64,000 nucleotides of DNA, from assembly GCA_023053545.1 (NCBI GenBank), contig JAKZAN010000002.1:1844375-1908374 (forward strand), read 5' to 3'. Below the pieces are notes generated by a model. It had not been told where the DNA came from and made no database searches. It was given only the letters and a program-made list of their open reading frames with translations. Numbering within the stretch: position 1 is the stretch's first letter; each line of letters opens with the position of its first letter. Origin of the DNA: Lepidurus packardi. Lineage: Eukaryota > Arthropoda > Branchiopoda > Notostraca > Triopsidae. Both the position numbers and the translations under genes were made by a program. Positions 1-13,562 of this stretch are shown here, in pieces.

Positions 1-2217
<2,217 letters not shown>

Positions 2218-4872
2218 ATGGCATCTTCACGAGCCCTTGAAGAACGAAAAATTGAAGTGGAGGGCAAATTGATTCCAGCACTGGTAAATTTCTGGATAAA
2301 AACAAAAAATCTATGCTAAAATTTTTTTTTTTTTTTAATTAGGACAAATCGTGGTGCGAAAGAAAGTCTTATGTGTTCTTTTGGTTGCCAACTACGGAAA
2401 ACTTCCAGGATTGGTTGGAAATGATGGAGTATTTTGTGGAAGACTTGCAGTGGTTGTTGAAACTAGACCATCACAAGTAAAAAATCCTAACTTTCACAAA
2501 AAAAAAAAGAAAATAACTTGAAAAGTGAATTTACTGGGTTAGAGACTAATGTTCGTTAAATTTTTTCTTCCCAGGTTTTGGTCCCAGTTGGTGTATGACA
2601 GTCAGATCCATCACTGGCTCGCCTCGTTCCTACAAGACGCTCCTCGACCTTATTTGACTGGTTTTTGGCGCGAATTTTCGCCCACGGGCGAAGAAATCTA
2701 CCGGCGAGTCTATCGTCTCGTTTTCTGTACATGCATTCGCCTCTCCACACATAAAGAAAGCGCAGAGCATTACCTGAGTCCTACCAAATTTTCTCAGCTC
2801 TTATACGATCATTATATTCTCGATATCCCCAAAATGATGGATCTGTGCGCTTTGTACGCTAACAGCCAAAAAGCTTTGCTCATCAAGATGATGGAGAACG
2901 TTTTTAAGTACCAGACCCAGTATGAATCAGACTTGCAAACAGGAATTGCATCCCTCGACAAGGTAATTTTACTTTAAAAAAATTACAACTGATTTCGTGT
3001 CACTTTTCGCTTTCTTTGTAATTGTAGGTCTTTCGATTGCTACTTCAACAACTTGAATTAGATGATAGGGTTGATGCGATGCCCTTAGCAGCGGCTGCGA
3101 TCGTGGAATCTATGGACAAGAAGGAAATTATTGATTTAGTCCGTTACGTGGCAGATATAACCTTCACCTTAATTAATGTGATGGAAATTATGCCGTTGGC
3201 GGTTCAAATGGTCCATGAACAAGGGTTCCATTTGAAGTAAAAACAGTATTAATTATGCTTTAACGTTCTAGTGAGCTTTTTTGGTTAGGTTAGCTCATTA
3301 CTATGAAACGCTCTTCCCTTACTTTCAAAAAGCGCTTGGGAGTGCAAATGAAGTAGCTTATTTGATTAAAGTTGGCCGGTTTTATTGCGTGCAAAGTTTT
3401 CGGCATGTCCTGATTGCAGTTTGCATTAACCCTGTCCTATCTGGAAGGTAAAATCAATGCTAAAACCTTCAGGAAACTGTTTAACTTGTCTTTTTCTGTT
3501 TAGTTCACCTGATGCTGCATTCCAAGCTGAAGAATTTGTTACAATACTATCCAGTGTGGTACCTGAATCCCGTTTCCTAGCCGATTACCATCTTTTACAT
3601 CCTATTAATGATGATTTGGAGATCTTTCACCAAGCTGGAGTGAAATTGTAAGTTTCTTTCCTTCATTTTTGCCTTTTGAATTCGAAACTAAGACAAGGAG
3701 CTTCTACTATGTTAATATTCTCTGTTTTAGGGATACTACGCGTTTGGATTATGTTATGGATGGCTTAGCTGCGTTGGCGGTAGTGGATTTTGACAGATCT
3801 CCATCCCCTGATCAACCGAGTAGCAAACAATCGAGCGAGGCGCCAGCTTTGGTTGGAATTAAATTAGATTCGCTCGTAAGTCAAGTCCGGGACCTTTTGC
3901 CTGACTTGGGAGAAGGCTTTGTGGAGAAGTGTTTGCGTCATTATCATTTTGAGACCGAAACTGTGATTAACGCCATCCTAGAAGAAAATTTGCCGCCTGA
4001 TCTGAATACGTTGGACCGTCAGTTACCTCGCTCGCTAGTCAGTGACGTTAAAGTGAGGATTTTTTTTGTCTCATTTCACATTATGAATGGAATTTGTGTA
4101 GTAATTTTGTGCGTTTTCAAGGCGCAGAATGGAGATAACTTACAAGAAGTAGTCAAACCACGTATTCGAGCTAATAAGTAAGTCTTTAACGTTTGCAGTA
4201 GCTGGTAACTGTTCGTTTAATTTCAAATTTTGCCAGGAATGTGACGTTTTCAGAATTAAAGAAGGTTATGGAGGATAAGCAAGCTTTGGAGGAGTTAAGA
4301 CCATTGTATTCCCAACTAGGGAACGTAGACACTGCTGGAAGTCTGTATGAAGCTCTGAAGGAGAACGTTAATGAGGTAAATCGACTCTTCGTTGCATTAA
4401 AAGACGAATTGAGGTCTAAATTATGTGTTTTTCAAGTACGAAGACGAATATGATGACACGTACGATGATTCAAACGCTCAGGAATCGGGAAAGTAATAAT
4501 TTGTAGTTTACGCTTTGCAATTAGGTAGTAATCGTTTGGTTTACTAGATCGTTTGTGGTTCCGAGGATCTTGCGACCTCACAGTGGTGGACAGGAGGAGG
4601 AAAGTGGTGAGGAAGACGAAGAAGAGGAAGAAGCAGATGCTAGTGCAGATGCGTTCGTCATGGATCCTGCTAAAGCTCGTGAAGAAGCGGAAAGGAGGAG
4701 GCAGAGTCAGCATCGTGGGCAAGTTGGAAGTGGTAGAGGAGGAGCCAGAGATGTAGTTGGGAAAGCTAAAGGGCAAGGACAGGAGAAGGACGTTTTGCTG
4801 AACCGGAGATATAAGACCGCTCATAAGGGGAATCAACGGTCTTTGGCAGACAAGAAACGTAAGGCGTTTTAA
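2218..4872 (+). CDS. ASCC2: activating signal cointegrator 1 complex subunit 2 (ASCC2)
   Basis: ASCC2 binds K63-linked ubiquitin through a CUE domain and recruits the ASCC3 helicase complex in alkylation repair and ribosome quality control. Eleven exons join in frame to 665 residues: 2218-2283, 2343-2476, 2575-2962, 3028-3236, 3289-3447, 3504-3647, 3731-4052, 4122-4177, 4237-4375, 4437-4492, 4548-4872. The N-terminal half (FFWLPTTENFQDWLEMMEYF, then DAPRPYL) matches the conserved ASCC2 region that contacts ASCC3. The CUE domain lies near residues 365-410, with VSQVRDLLPDLGEGFVEKCL and a di-Leu-like end (AILEENLPPDL). A very acidic Glu/Asp stretch is followed by a basic tail ending in RRYKTAHKGNQRSLADKKRK, as in the family. 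The length is slightly below the human protein. Confidence 0.93.
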
Positions 4873-5638
4873 TGTATACCGGCAGGCGATGATTAATGGC
4901 CTCCCAAATTTGTATTTTTGATCGCATTCATGTATTCAAGCATTATAGCCATCTTCATTCTTGTTTTGGGGAGTGCCTTTAAGGAATTATCGTTTAAAAA
5001 AAAATATTTCGATAATCAGTGTTTGTGTAATTTGTAATTGTTGCAAAAGCGGTACATGTTTTTGTCAATAAACGGTTTACAAAAAAATTCTTGTATTAGA
5101 AAAGTCGATAATTGTTCATATTTTCTTGTCCGAAAAATTATATTGTTTAGTGTATTACAGCACCGGCAGAATCCCGAATGGCGAATGGATTCATTTAAAA
5201 AATAGACAGTACATACCACGGTATAAAGGTTTACACCTTCAAACTTTTACACTGTGCTGCTAATAATGGCAGAAGCTCAGCGACGGCAGATTGAGAGAAA
5301 AATTGGACGCACTCGCAAAAGTCAGATTCACGGGGGAAAACAAACAAAACCTTATCAGGCTCTTAAAATGGCGCCTTTTTTGCAACAAAACGAAGAAATA
5401 GCGACATAGTTTACCATGATAGCGCCCCTACCAGCATTGTTGACTAGCAAAACAAGAGTGGCCCCTGTAAATCGAGTATCTGTACTTCGAATGAAACTTC
5501 TAGGCGCTGTCCTGTCCGCCCGCACTAGTCAGTGCTTAAAGAAATTGCTTGCCCCTTATTACGGAAATACTTTGATGGTAAACCTGTAGGTAAACGCATA
5601 ACTTTGCTTCCACCACGCAAGACCTGTTAAAATGAACG
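4873..5638. other. ASCC2 3' flank and intergenic DNA
   Basis: The first 200 bp are probably the ASCC2 3' UTR. A 47-codon ATG ORF at about 5266-5409 (+) is rich in Arg, Lys and Gln but resembles nothing I know. The remaining sequence has no recognisable gene and runs into BEL/Pao remnants. Confidence 0.4.
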
Positions 5639-5899
5639 CATTATCGAGAACAACTAACCGAACATTTTTGGAAACGCTGTCTCCAAGAATACGTGTAAGC
5701 ACTCCGGAGAAACCCAAATCAGAAGAGATCCCCTAAGTCTGTCAAGATTTAGGGGAAAGCACTGGAAATGGACACGAGTGACACATCTATCCTGGACGAG
5801 ATGGAAGAACACATGCCGTTGAAGTCAAAACAAAGAATGGAGTTATCAATAGACCCATTAATCGCTTGTATCCTTTAGAATTATCCTATCGTAATTAAT
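5639..5899 (+). mobile_element. BEL/Pao retrotransposon remnant, integrase C-terminal region
   Basis: Frame-by-frame translation gives QLTEHFWKRCLQEYV, then after stops and a frame change VEVKTKNGVINRPINRLYPL. These match two conserved stretches near the end of BEL/Pao integrase (an FWKRW-EYL block and an RPI-RL-PLE block). At least two stops and one frameshift lie between them, so the copy is dead. It lies on the same strand as, but upstream of, fragments that should precede it in an intact element. Confidence 0.7.
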
Positions 5900-6385
5900 C
5901 TTTGTTAATTCATCCAATTTTTTAACAAAGGGGGGTAATGTTGTGTTTTCTTTTTGATCTCGTTTGACCTAACTGATGCTGACTGTAAATTTGTTTAAAA
6001 AAATTTCTTAGTGAACTAATAACATTACCAGTTTTGGTTGTAAAACAGTAGGAGCATTCGAGTGATTTTACACAGATTTTATCATTGATTTATCTTTTTA
6101 TGACATGAGTTATTCATTGGTTAAAAATGTAATAGTTCAACGTTATCAAGGCCTACTTCTCCTAGTTTTGCTAATAGTTTGCTTGACCAAACCTAGTCAT
6201 ATGCCTGTTTAAAATCTAGTAGTAGTACAGCTGTGCAGTCTCCCGCCTGGATAGATTCATAGGCGTCTTCAATCAGTCTGACTAGTTGATCTTGTGTACG
6301 TTCTTTTCATTTATTGTACTAGCTGTATCTTAATATATCTTACTATATATCTCAATCTGGATACCGACTTGTCTATTTTAGCCTT
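5900..6385. other. no gene seen between retrotransposon fragments
   Basis: A/T-rich DNA without an ORF I can support. It may be more decayed element sequence or unrelated DNA into which fragments inserted. Confidence 0.3.
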
Positions 6386-6719
6386 AGACGTTTCATGGGC
6401 CGGCGAGGATGCCTGGCTGTATGTTCCAGCGATTTACGGCACGAATTCCGTGTCCGCCGAGCGCGAATTCAGAGAATGTCTTTCCCACCTGAACAAAACC
6501 CGAATCTATGAAACTGCCCTTCAGCGCGGCATCACTTAGTATGTGAACGCCACATTTTGGTGGAGTTTGGGAGCGTTTAATGCCTTCGACTAAGTCAGCA
6601 TTTCGTTATACCCTAAACAAGCGAACCGTGAACTAAGAAGTTTTAGCAACTGTTATGGCTGAAGTCGAGTCCCTAATTAATGGACGCCCCTTGCCCCTTG
6701 ACCAATCACATCGCTTTTA
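6386..6719 (+). mobile_element. BEL/Pao retrotransposon remnant, integrase core
   Basis: The ORF ending at 6539 contains YGTNSVSAEREFRECLSHL, matching the DNGTNF-GAE-EL block of retroviral-type integrase cores. After a stop and a frameshift, HFGGVWERL appears at about 6553, then EVLATVMAEVESLINGRPL, which are the next two conserved blocks of BEL/Pao integrases. In-frame stops show it is not functional. The sequence is notably richer in G+C than its A/T-rich surroundings. Confidence 0.75.
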
Positions 6720-8090
6720 AAAGTTTCCATGAATAGTCAAGTCAGACGGTACATCAACTTGCAAGAGGTCTCGGTTTACGTTGGCGGAGCTAAAGGGAGG
6801 TATCGGAGATGCTGGTAGCTGGAAATAGTGAGAGGAGAGCGTAAATTGAGGTGAGCTACGATACAAGGGACGACATCTAATAGACGATCTTGGGCTTCCT
6901 TACAGAGTTTGAGGATGGAGATTTGGGTGGTAGGTAGCTTGGTCTTTTGAGGTTGTGCTCCGAAGTTATGAAGATGGCTGTTCGGGAATGACCAGGCTTG
7001 TGTTTTAGTTTCTTGGGTAATCCTTCAGTAACGCAAGGCAGATCATCGTCGCAATCATTGTGAGTCATCACCGAAACATTACGTTCGCTGCTGTGCTCCG
7101 ACCATCCTAGACCAGATTCCCTGGTGCTAGATGCAGATTCTCCGTCTCTGGTGCAGTGCTCGAAAGTTGGAGACTTGTGTGATGGACTCGCTTGCATATC
7201 ATATACATCTATACTTGGACTTACTGTCGAAAGCCTTGGAGTGCCTGAAAAGGGCTATATTGTTGAAACACATTCGCTTCTTTATACTAAAGCAATCGTT
7301 CGAGAATGGTCGGGTAACACGGACAGTCTTATGGCTTGTGGTGTCCTCGGCTTAACGAGCAAACGCGTATTTAGGGGGTTTTTAGGGAACATCTTGCTTG
7401 GGGCTGTCAGGCACAGCCATCAGTAGCGCTGAGGCAGCGTGAGTCTTGGGGGTTTTGGGCTTAATCTTGTCGTCGTTTGTTTTGGAGGGGGTTTGGGTGG
7501 TTGACTCGATTCGGCGATGCCTACTTCTAATTTTACGGCTTGACGCGATGAGGGCAGATCCCAGGAAGAATTGGCACGGCTTCTGTACTGGGCTATAGAA
7601 ATCTATGGCCAGTGTGTAATTTACATATTTTGCTTAAGAGTTTGTCCTAAGTAGCTTGTCCTAACTAGCTTGTCCTAAATGTGACAAATTAGCAAGTGGC
7701 CATTATTGTCGATGGGTCTTCCTAAAGCTTTCCGTCCTGAGACTGACAGCAGAGAACTTCAAATCCTGTTAGGCTCTCCTGGTGTAGCAATGGATAAGCT
7801 TCTTGGGTTTTCCGAACCGGTCGAGTAGGAGATCAATGGCCAGGATTTCGAATTTACGTTAGAGGGTGATAATCCTTTCACATTATATTTTGCTTCTTTT
7901 TGGAGTTGTCGGATGAGGTATTCGAGCGTTAATTCGAGAATCTTGGCGTCCAAAAAGGCGATTGTGGAGAAACCAATGGTGCTGCAAAAACCCTCGCAAG
8001 CCTCGGTTTGACCGGAGCCCATGAGAAGAACTCTTAGAGAACGATTGTTCGAATCAAACGAATCGTGTTCAGGAGATCCAAAATTTGACT
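6720..8090. other. unclassified region between BEL/Pao fragments
   Basis: Two minus-strand ORFs, 7197-6877 and 8022-7759, are open for 106 and 87 codons but I recognise no domain. The first is rich in Ser, Lys and Pro. They may be decayed gag or other element sequence, perhaps inserted in the opposite direction. No host gene is supported. Confidence 0.3.
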
Positions 8091-8560
8091 GATCCCTCTA
8101 CTTATAGATTTTATCCCGGTAAGCTCAACCCAGCGGATATCACCTCCCGAGGAAGAAGCGCCTCATTGTTGAATCAAGAAGCCGTTTAGTGGTCCTCGAT
8201 GGTTAAGGAAACCCGATGAGAATTGGCCGAAATTTAACCCCCCTTTAATGCCTGCCTCGCAAGACTTATCTAAGGAACTGCGAAAGAAGATAGTAATTAT
8301 GTCAGTTGTTTTCCCTCCAAACAACCCTGCTTTGATTCTCGTCGAACGATTTAGTTTTTTAACCGCTCTTATAGCCACCACAGCTTGGGTTCTTTGTTTC
8401 TTATTTAACTGCCGGAATCGGGTGAGCAAGCGCCAGAAGGGACAGTTAACAACTGAATAAAGAAGAATTGCTGAGCTACAGCTTGTCTCTCATGTCCAAA
8501 AAGAAAGTTACGCGAAGGAACTTCAAGCATTGAAGTCCAACTGCCATGCCGGAGCCTGAG
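8091..8560 (+). mobile_element. BEL/Pao retrotransposon remnant, RNase H to integrase zinc-region linker
   Basis: At 8091 the sequence reads DPSTYRFYPGKLNPADITSR, the hallmark linker after RNase H (NPAD-xSRG). A frame change leads to an ORF at 8248-8460 with RFSFLTALIATTAWVLCFLF and QKGQLTTE, then after a stop AELQLVSHVQKESYAKELQA. Those match the region before the BEL/Pao integrase zinc-binding domain (LT-EEL-A-LIR-VQ-E-F-EI-L). Stops and a frameshift mark a dead copy. Confidence 0.75.
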
Positions 8561-10253
8561 GCACAGTAGTTGTTAATTGAATTAAAGGCAATATGTACCA
8601 ATAGGAGCGAATAGACTTGAAAACGTTCGAAAAAATGTTCGAAATCTACTGACGCACACCGCCGGGAATAACATCGAAAATTATCAATATTGTTACTTTC
8701 AATTAAAAAAGTGTGATCATATGCAAGCTAATTGCATAACACTTAAGTCTGTTTGCCTTTCAGTTTGATAAAAGTCGGATGGGAGTCGCAAAATTTGAAT
8801 AAAACGCGAGCAAATTACCTGACGTGTAGTCAACTTTTTCTTTACAGAAGGGTTGAACCAGGGACGGTTTCCTGAAGTGGACAGATTAAGTGGAAAGATT
8901 ACTGTTTTATTTCTGAAACACGCTGCAAAGAGAGCAAACGCAGCAAAGCATGGAACTAGTGAGGACACCGATGCTGATGAAGACTTATAAAAAATAAAAT
9001 TTCTTTAAAAACTTTTTAGAACTTTTTTTATATTCATGCTTCAATGTGTGCCTTCATTTACTTTTTATGTGTCACTATTTTACATGGTATTGGTTGTAAA
9101 TTTTTTGTATGGTGGTATGTATGGTTGTGTATAATGGTTTTATGTTCAGGTTGTGTTATGTTATGGTTGCATGTATGTTGGTTGGAAGTTCCTGTTGGAT
9201 ACAATACACAATTAAACATGACTATACTGAATTTATTTAAAAGATAGAGAACCGTTGCTTTAACGTCGCAAAAAGACATGGCTTTCACGTCGCACATGTC
9301 CGTTACTGAACCGTCTAATGGAGACGTGGTCTCTACGTTTCATATACACATCAGCAGACTGTTACTTGTTAACCTTTCCAGGCCGTCCGATTTCAAGGTC
9401 GCCAACGATTGACATTTGGCTGTCGCTCTAACGTCGCCGCAGCGTCGCTCGGAGACGCCATTGCGTCACTCAACTATGTTAATTCCACGCATCTGTGCTA
9501 CTTGAGAAGTGCTCTTGTTCTCAACTCGACTTGACACTTGACGCTGAACTCTCACCCGAGCTCCCTAACCTCCTAGGGGATGGACCCCTCTTAGGTCAGC
9601 ATCTCAGCTTGACGTCATTCCAAATTCTATTTATTTATTATTTTTTTTTAATGTCACTTTATAGTGATTTTTATTTTGCCCTCTTTTTCGTATAGTGACG
9701 TTTATTTGTCTTCACGAGACAGGCAGATTCTCGATTGGCAATTTGCCAATTTAGGGTTTGCCAATGCGACTCCCTTAGCGAACTTATCCGTAAAGCTTTA
9801 GACCAAGATGGCGATTTCAAATTCATCGGAAGCCACTTAAAGGGTCCATCTTTTGACCTCCTTTTGAAACCAAACTAAAGTTAGCATACAATGTTAAAAT
9901 ACTTTTGTTATGTGCACAGGGATACGTCACATATTTGTGTTGATGACCGCGATGTACACGTTTTCAGTTTGTCAGTTTTACTCTTTCTTTTCCCCTTTTT
10001 GTGATGTTTTTGGAGGTTGTGAGAGAGTAGAGCGATAATCGATCGGTAAAGAAGTCGGTAGAGAAGGAGTGGAGAAGTGCGGCAAGTTTAGTGAAGAGCA
10101 GCAGTAGATAGTCGATTTCAGAAGTGGCGAATTAACCGCTTACGAAAGTTAAATACAGTCATCATTTATTTGCGCTAAAAGGTTTTCGTGCTAGCTTAGC
10201 ACTTTATTTTATTTTTCCAAGTAAGGAATGGTTATTCCTGCATACCCATTGCC
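8561..10253. other. intergenic, no supported gene
   Basis: G/T-rich simple sequence occupies 9090-9190. A block rich in the dinucleotide pairs of 'gtcgc' type lies at 9370-9470. The stretch 9990-10250 could be a 5' UTR or the end of a long terminal repeat for the gag-like ORF that follows, but I could not find a second repeat copy. Confidence 0.3.
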
Positions 10254-10697
10254 ATGGCCGAAGGGCTGGATATGCGACTATCGACTGCTGTCAGACAAAT
10301 TCGCTACGGTGCGAACGCTGTGGATGTTAGTACGATCAACACTCGGAATCAGAGTAATTCAGAAACGTTGATAGGTACTTTCGCAAAGTTTTTCTGAAGA
10401 ACTTTCTTTATTATGCTTTTTTATAAAGTTGACGTCGTGCTTTGCACACTGCTACTGGCAGATCTAAAGCAAACATCCGCTGACGCTAGCCAAGGAGGCC
10501 GGGCCAACGCCTCGGGCTCTTCGAGTAATATTGTTGAGTTCATTCCCCCGTTTACCGGAATCGAAAAATTCCGCCATTCACCAGCTAGCTTCGGGAACCT
10601 CAAGGAAGTGACTACGATTTGCTGGCCGCACCAGTGTCTTCCGGTAGTAGTACTGCGTCAGCTTGTCGACTATTTTTTTGGTGGTAAATACGTCTGA
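10254..10697 (+). CDS. spliced ORF of unknown function, possibly a gag-like protein
   Basis: An ATG exon at 10254-10374 ends at a GT donor (ATAG|GTACTT) and joins in frame to an exon starting at 10462 after a CAG acceptor. The joined protein is about 119 residues: [20 protein letters not shown], a Ser/Gly/Ala-rich linker, then [31 protein letters not shown] and [10 protein letters not shown]. The latter part has the spacing of an LTR-retrotransposon gag start (PF-G-x-F-x-L-x-W-x-LR-L), but this is only a resemblance and the ORF stops early. Position inside a transposon-rich tract supports that reading. It could also be a domesticated or host gene. Confidence 0.35.
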
Positions 10698-10977
10698 TTT
10701 AAAAAATAAATGGTATATTAATTCTGGAAATGTTGTACAATTCATAGGAGAGCATACGGTTCGTAATTATTCTGCCACAGTACGTGGAGTCATGCTCAGT
10801 GGAGCCAGAGTACGAAAAAAATTGCCGATTTGTGTTTGGGTATTCCGTACAAACTCGAAGAGACCGTATAATAGAAACATTTAAGTTCTTTCTTAGTTCA
10901 GATCTCCTATCCTTTAGAATTCTACTATTCAGGAGACTTGTGTGTATATACCCCATTTTTAAAAGCATGTTGTAGCT
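10698..10977. other. flank of gag-like ORF
   Basis: A/T-rich DNA with overlapping short ORFs on both strands that share no similarity to known families. No gene supported. Confidence 0.3.
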
Positions 10978-11175
10978 CAGCGTTCCTCAAACTCTTTCGT
11001 TCCCGGCGCACTAACACTATCCCCCAATTCGCCGCGGCGCCCCTCGGAACACATTAGCAGCTCGCGCGGCGCTCCTTAGATCATAGGGCTATATAATCGC
11101 TGCATCTATGCTATTATAGGAATCTTTCGCGGCGACCCTGCAAGCCTACCGCGGCGCATAGTTTGAGAACCGCTT
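10978..11175. mobile_element. short non-autonomous hAT element, copy 1
   Basis: A 198-bp element with imperfect terminal inverted repeats: left CAGCGTTCCTCAAACT, right the complement of AGCGGTTCTCAAACTATG. It is flanked by an 8-bp target duplication, ttgtagct on the left and ttctagct on the right (7 of 8 match). The CAG-GGTTCTCAAACT end and 8-bp duplication are typical of hAT (Charlie-like) elements. It has no ORF. The internal sequence from about 11060 closely matches copy 2 near 44000. Confidence 0.8.
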
Positions 11176-11588
11176 TTCTAGCTTATTTCAATACTCCTAT
11201 GGTGACGTATATACGTGAAACAATGAACGGTTAGGTTTATAACACCTATATGTACCCAATTGCCTCTAACGCGTGACCGTGCGTGAGATTATTACATAGG
11301 CTTAAGAGTAAAACGTGACACTTTTTGAGATTTTTTTTATGTAAAGTAAAGTAAAGCGTCGGATCATCTTAGATGCATTGCTTTAAAAACCAATCAATTT
11401 AATTAAACCATGTTTGTTTGCCGCGCAGATGGTCTTTCGATGTACGCGAGAAACTGTTTTCGGAAACAGGAGTTCATGTGGATAATAATATTTTTTTTGT
11501 TTTGTTTTTACGGGCTTAGGCACAGTATAAATATTTCTAAATCTTTATACGGTGGAGCGTCCGCTTGAAGGCCTGTTCCCAACATTTA
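11176..11588. other. spacer between two MITEs
   Basis: About 410 bp with no gene. It includes a short direct repeat (gtaaagtaaagtaaagcg at about 11342). Confidence 0.4.
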
Positions 11589-11784
11589 CAGTGATGTCTC
11601 GTGTAACGAACTCCTCGCATTACGAACGCGAGCGTGGGGCGGAAAAGGGTATTGGACCGGCCTCGGGAACGGATTAAATTTATTCCCACAGTAACTTATG
11701 GGAAACGGCGTCTCGCATAACGAACGATTCGCATAAATGACGCCGCCCTTGAACGGATGGCGTTCGTTATGCGAGGCACCACTC
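11589..11784. mobile_element. pogo/Tigger-like MITE
   Basis: A 196-bp element flanked by TA at 11587-11588 and 11785-11786. Left end CAGTGATGTCTCGTGTAACG; the right end on the opposite strand reads GAGTGGTGCCTCGCATAACG. The block CTCGCAT(A/T)ACGAACG recurs inside (about 11613 and 11723), so the ends are partly duplicated. TA duplications and CAGTG-(G/A)TG-CCTCG ends are typical of pogo/Tigger elements. There is no transposase ORF. Confidence 0.75.
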
Positions 11785-12175
11785 TATATGAATGAAGGCT
11801 GTCTTTGCCGGTTGGAATATTCCCCGAAAAGTGTACCTTTTTCCAGAAATTACCGGAAAAGCCATTCAACTGTAGTACTCACGTTAATAAGACTAGAATT
11901 CATTGTTATCAAGGGAACTCGACAAAACTGGAGAAAACACGATAATAATTAAACTAACCAAAACTTCGTTTTGTAATGTAATACCATTAAGTAGTTTTAA
12001 TAGGCAACGTACTGTAATTTCATTTTACGCTCTACGTTGCAAATCTTGGCTAAAGTGCGTATGTACAGACGCCAAAACCAGCAATCGTGCAAACAAGTTT
12101 CTTCTGCAAGACCACAAGACAGACTTCCCCACCACAGCACAGGAAGTAAAAAGCAAAACTGAAACATCCCCCCAT
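11785..12175. other. intergenic and 3' flank of the DCN1-like gene
   Basis: A plus-strand ORF at 11903-12235 is antisense to the last DCN1-like exon in part and has no known similarity. I read this stretch as the 3' UTR of the minus-strand gene plus spacer. Confidence 0.4.
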
Positions 12176-13274
12176 TTAAATTTTCTTATTAGCCTGAAGT
12201 ACCGGCCGAGCAAATTCTACAAAGTCGTCTATTAAAACGGGCCACGCTCCTTCTTCGTCATAATTGGACAAATCTTGATTAATGGCGGTCGCAAAATCCA
12301 GCAATAAATTCCAGGTATCCTTAGGTATGGATCGCTTATAATGCTCCTACAAGAAGAATCACCTTTTTAAATTAAAAAATTAAACTTACGCTACCTAAAA
12401 TGCATTTTTAAACATATGGTTACGCTACTGGACCAATATAATGGTCAATTAAAGCCCCCAAAACGATCAGGAAGGAAATTTACCTGAAGGAAATGACACC
12501 ATAGATCTAAATGGACAAATCTGCCTCTTAATACAATATTCCAGTACGCTATCGCCACATCCAAGTCTAATCCTTTCTGTCCAGGGTTTCTTGCATAGTT
12601 GAAGGTGAAGTGGTACAGATCTTTGAACTTGGCAGGATCAGCTATCTCGTTTTCGAGGCTCGGAAGTTTGGCTTTTAGTTTTTCAATATTGTCACAACTA
12701 AATTCACCACAAAGAAAGAAATGCAAACAAAAACATTAAAAGTAATCAAAAACTGTGTAAACTGACGTTACCAGAGGTCAGTCATGCCACCGACAAACTC
12801 TTCTTTCGTAAAAACACACTGAGTGGTGGCACGAAACTTCCATGCGATTAATAATACTAATCTTGAATCGGGACTCAAGCCCAAGTCTTCTAGAAGTTTC
12901 AAGATGCCTTCCGCAAGAATTTTATCAGGCTCTGAGGGGTCTGCAACAATAAACACCGAGTTTAAGACCGTTTAACAACCCCAATTTTAAGAACATTTTA
13001 CCTTTGTATATGTTATAACATTGTTCGATCTTTTTCCTATCTACCGGTGGAGCTTTAGGTTCCCTGCCGTAATATTTCTCAGAATTTTGAAAGTAACTAT
13101 CCGAGGCGATGTCTAATCTCCAATCGTGTTGAACCAAACAAGCTATGGCAGTCTTCTCATTCGATTGTGTGAAGCCCATAAACTGCTTGACTTTTTCCCG
13201 TTGCGAGGATTTCAACTTATGCTACATAATTGTATTAAAAATAAAGTAAAATAAGAAAGATCTGCAATTACCAT
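12176..13274 (-). CDS. DCUN1D1: DCN1-like protein (cullin neddylation factor)
   Basis: Scaffold-like E3 that promotes transfer of NEDD8 from UBE2M to cullins. Five exons: 13274-13272, 13221-13002, 12940-12772, 12697-12484, 12346-12176, giving 258 residues, almost exactly the length of human DCUN1D1. The first coding exon is only the ATG, followed at once by a GT donor; the next exon begins [20 protein letters not shown], the UBA-like domain. The PONY domain has [38 protein letters not shown] and [14 protein letters not shown], and [19 protein letters not shown] matches the conserved C-terminal DAD patch that contacts cullin. It resembles DCUN1D1/D2 rather than D3-D5, which have longer N-termini. 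Confidence 0.95.
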
Positions 13275-13562
13275 TTCGCCAATTAAAAAAGCAATTAATA
13301 ACACAATAACCCATCTACCGTTCTACGCAAATACACTACTGTCACCGCCACAAGGGGCGACGAAAAGTACTAGAAACCGAGCGCCACTTTCAAAGTTCGA
13401 ACAAAAAATGAAACCAGGTCTCTATAAACATATCTGAAAATCAGTAATTTTCCTAAAAAGTATTCAATTTAAGCCAAAAATGTTTCAAATTGATTAATGT
13501 GACCCTAATGACAAGTAAGGAAGCCAAAAACAGGTGTATTAATTGTTCCAGGAAAAATAAAT

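Noticed and set aside
6877-7197. Minus-strand 106-codon ORF as a host gene
   Set aside because: No domain, no splice partner, and it lies between dead BEL/Pao fragments.
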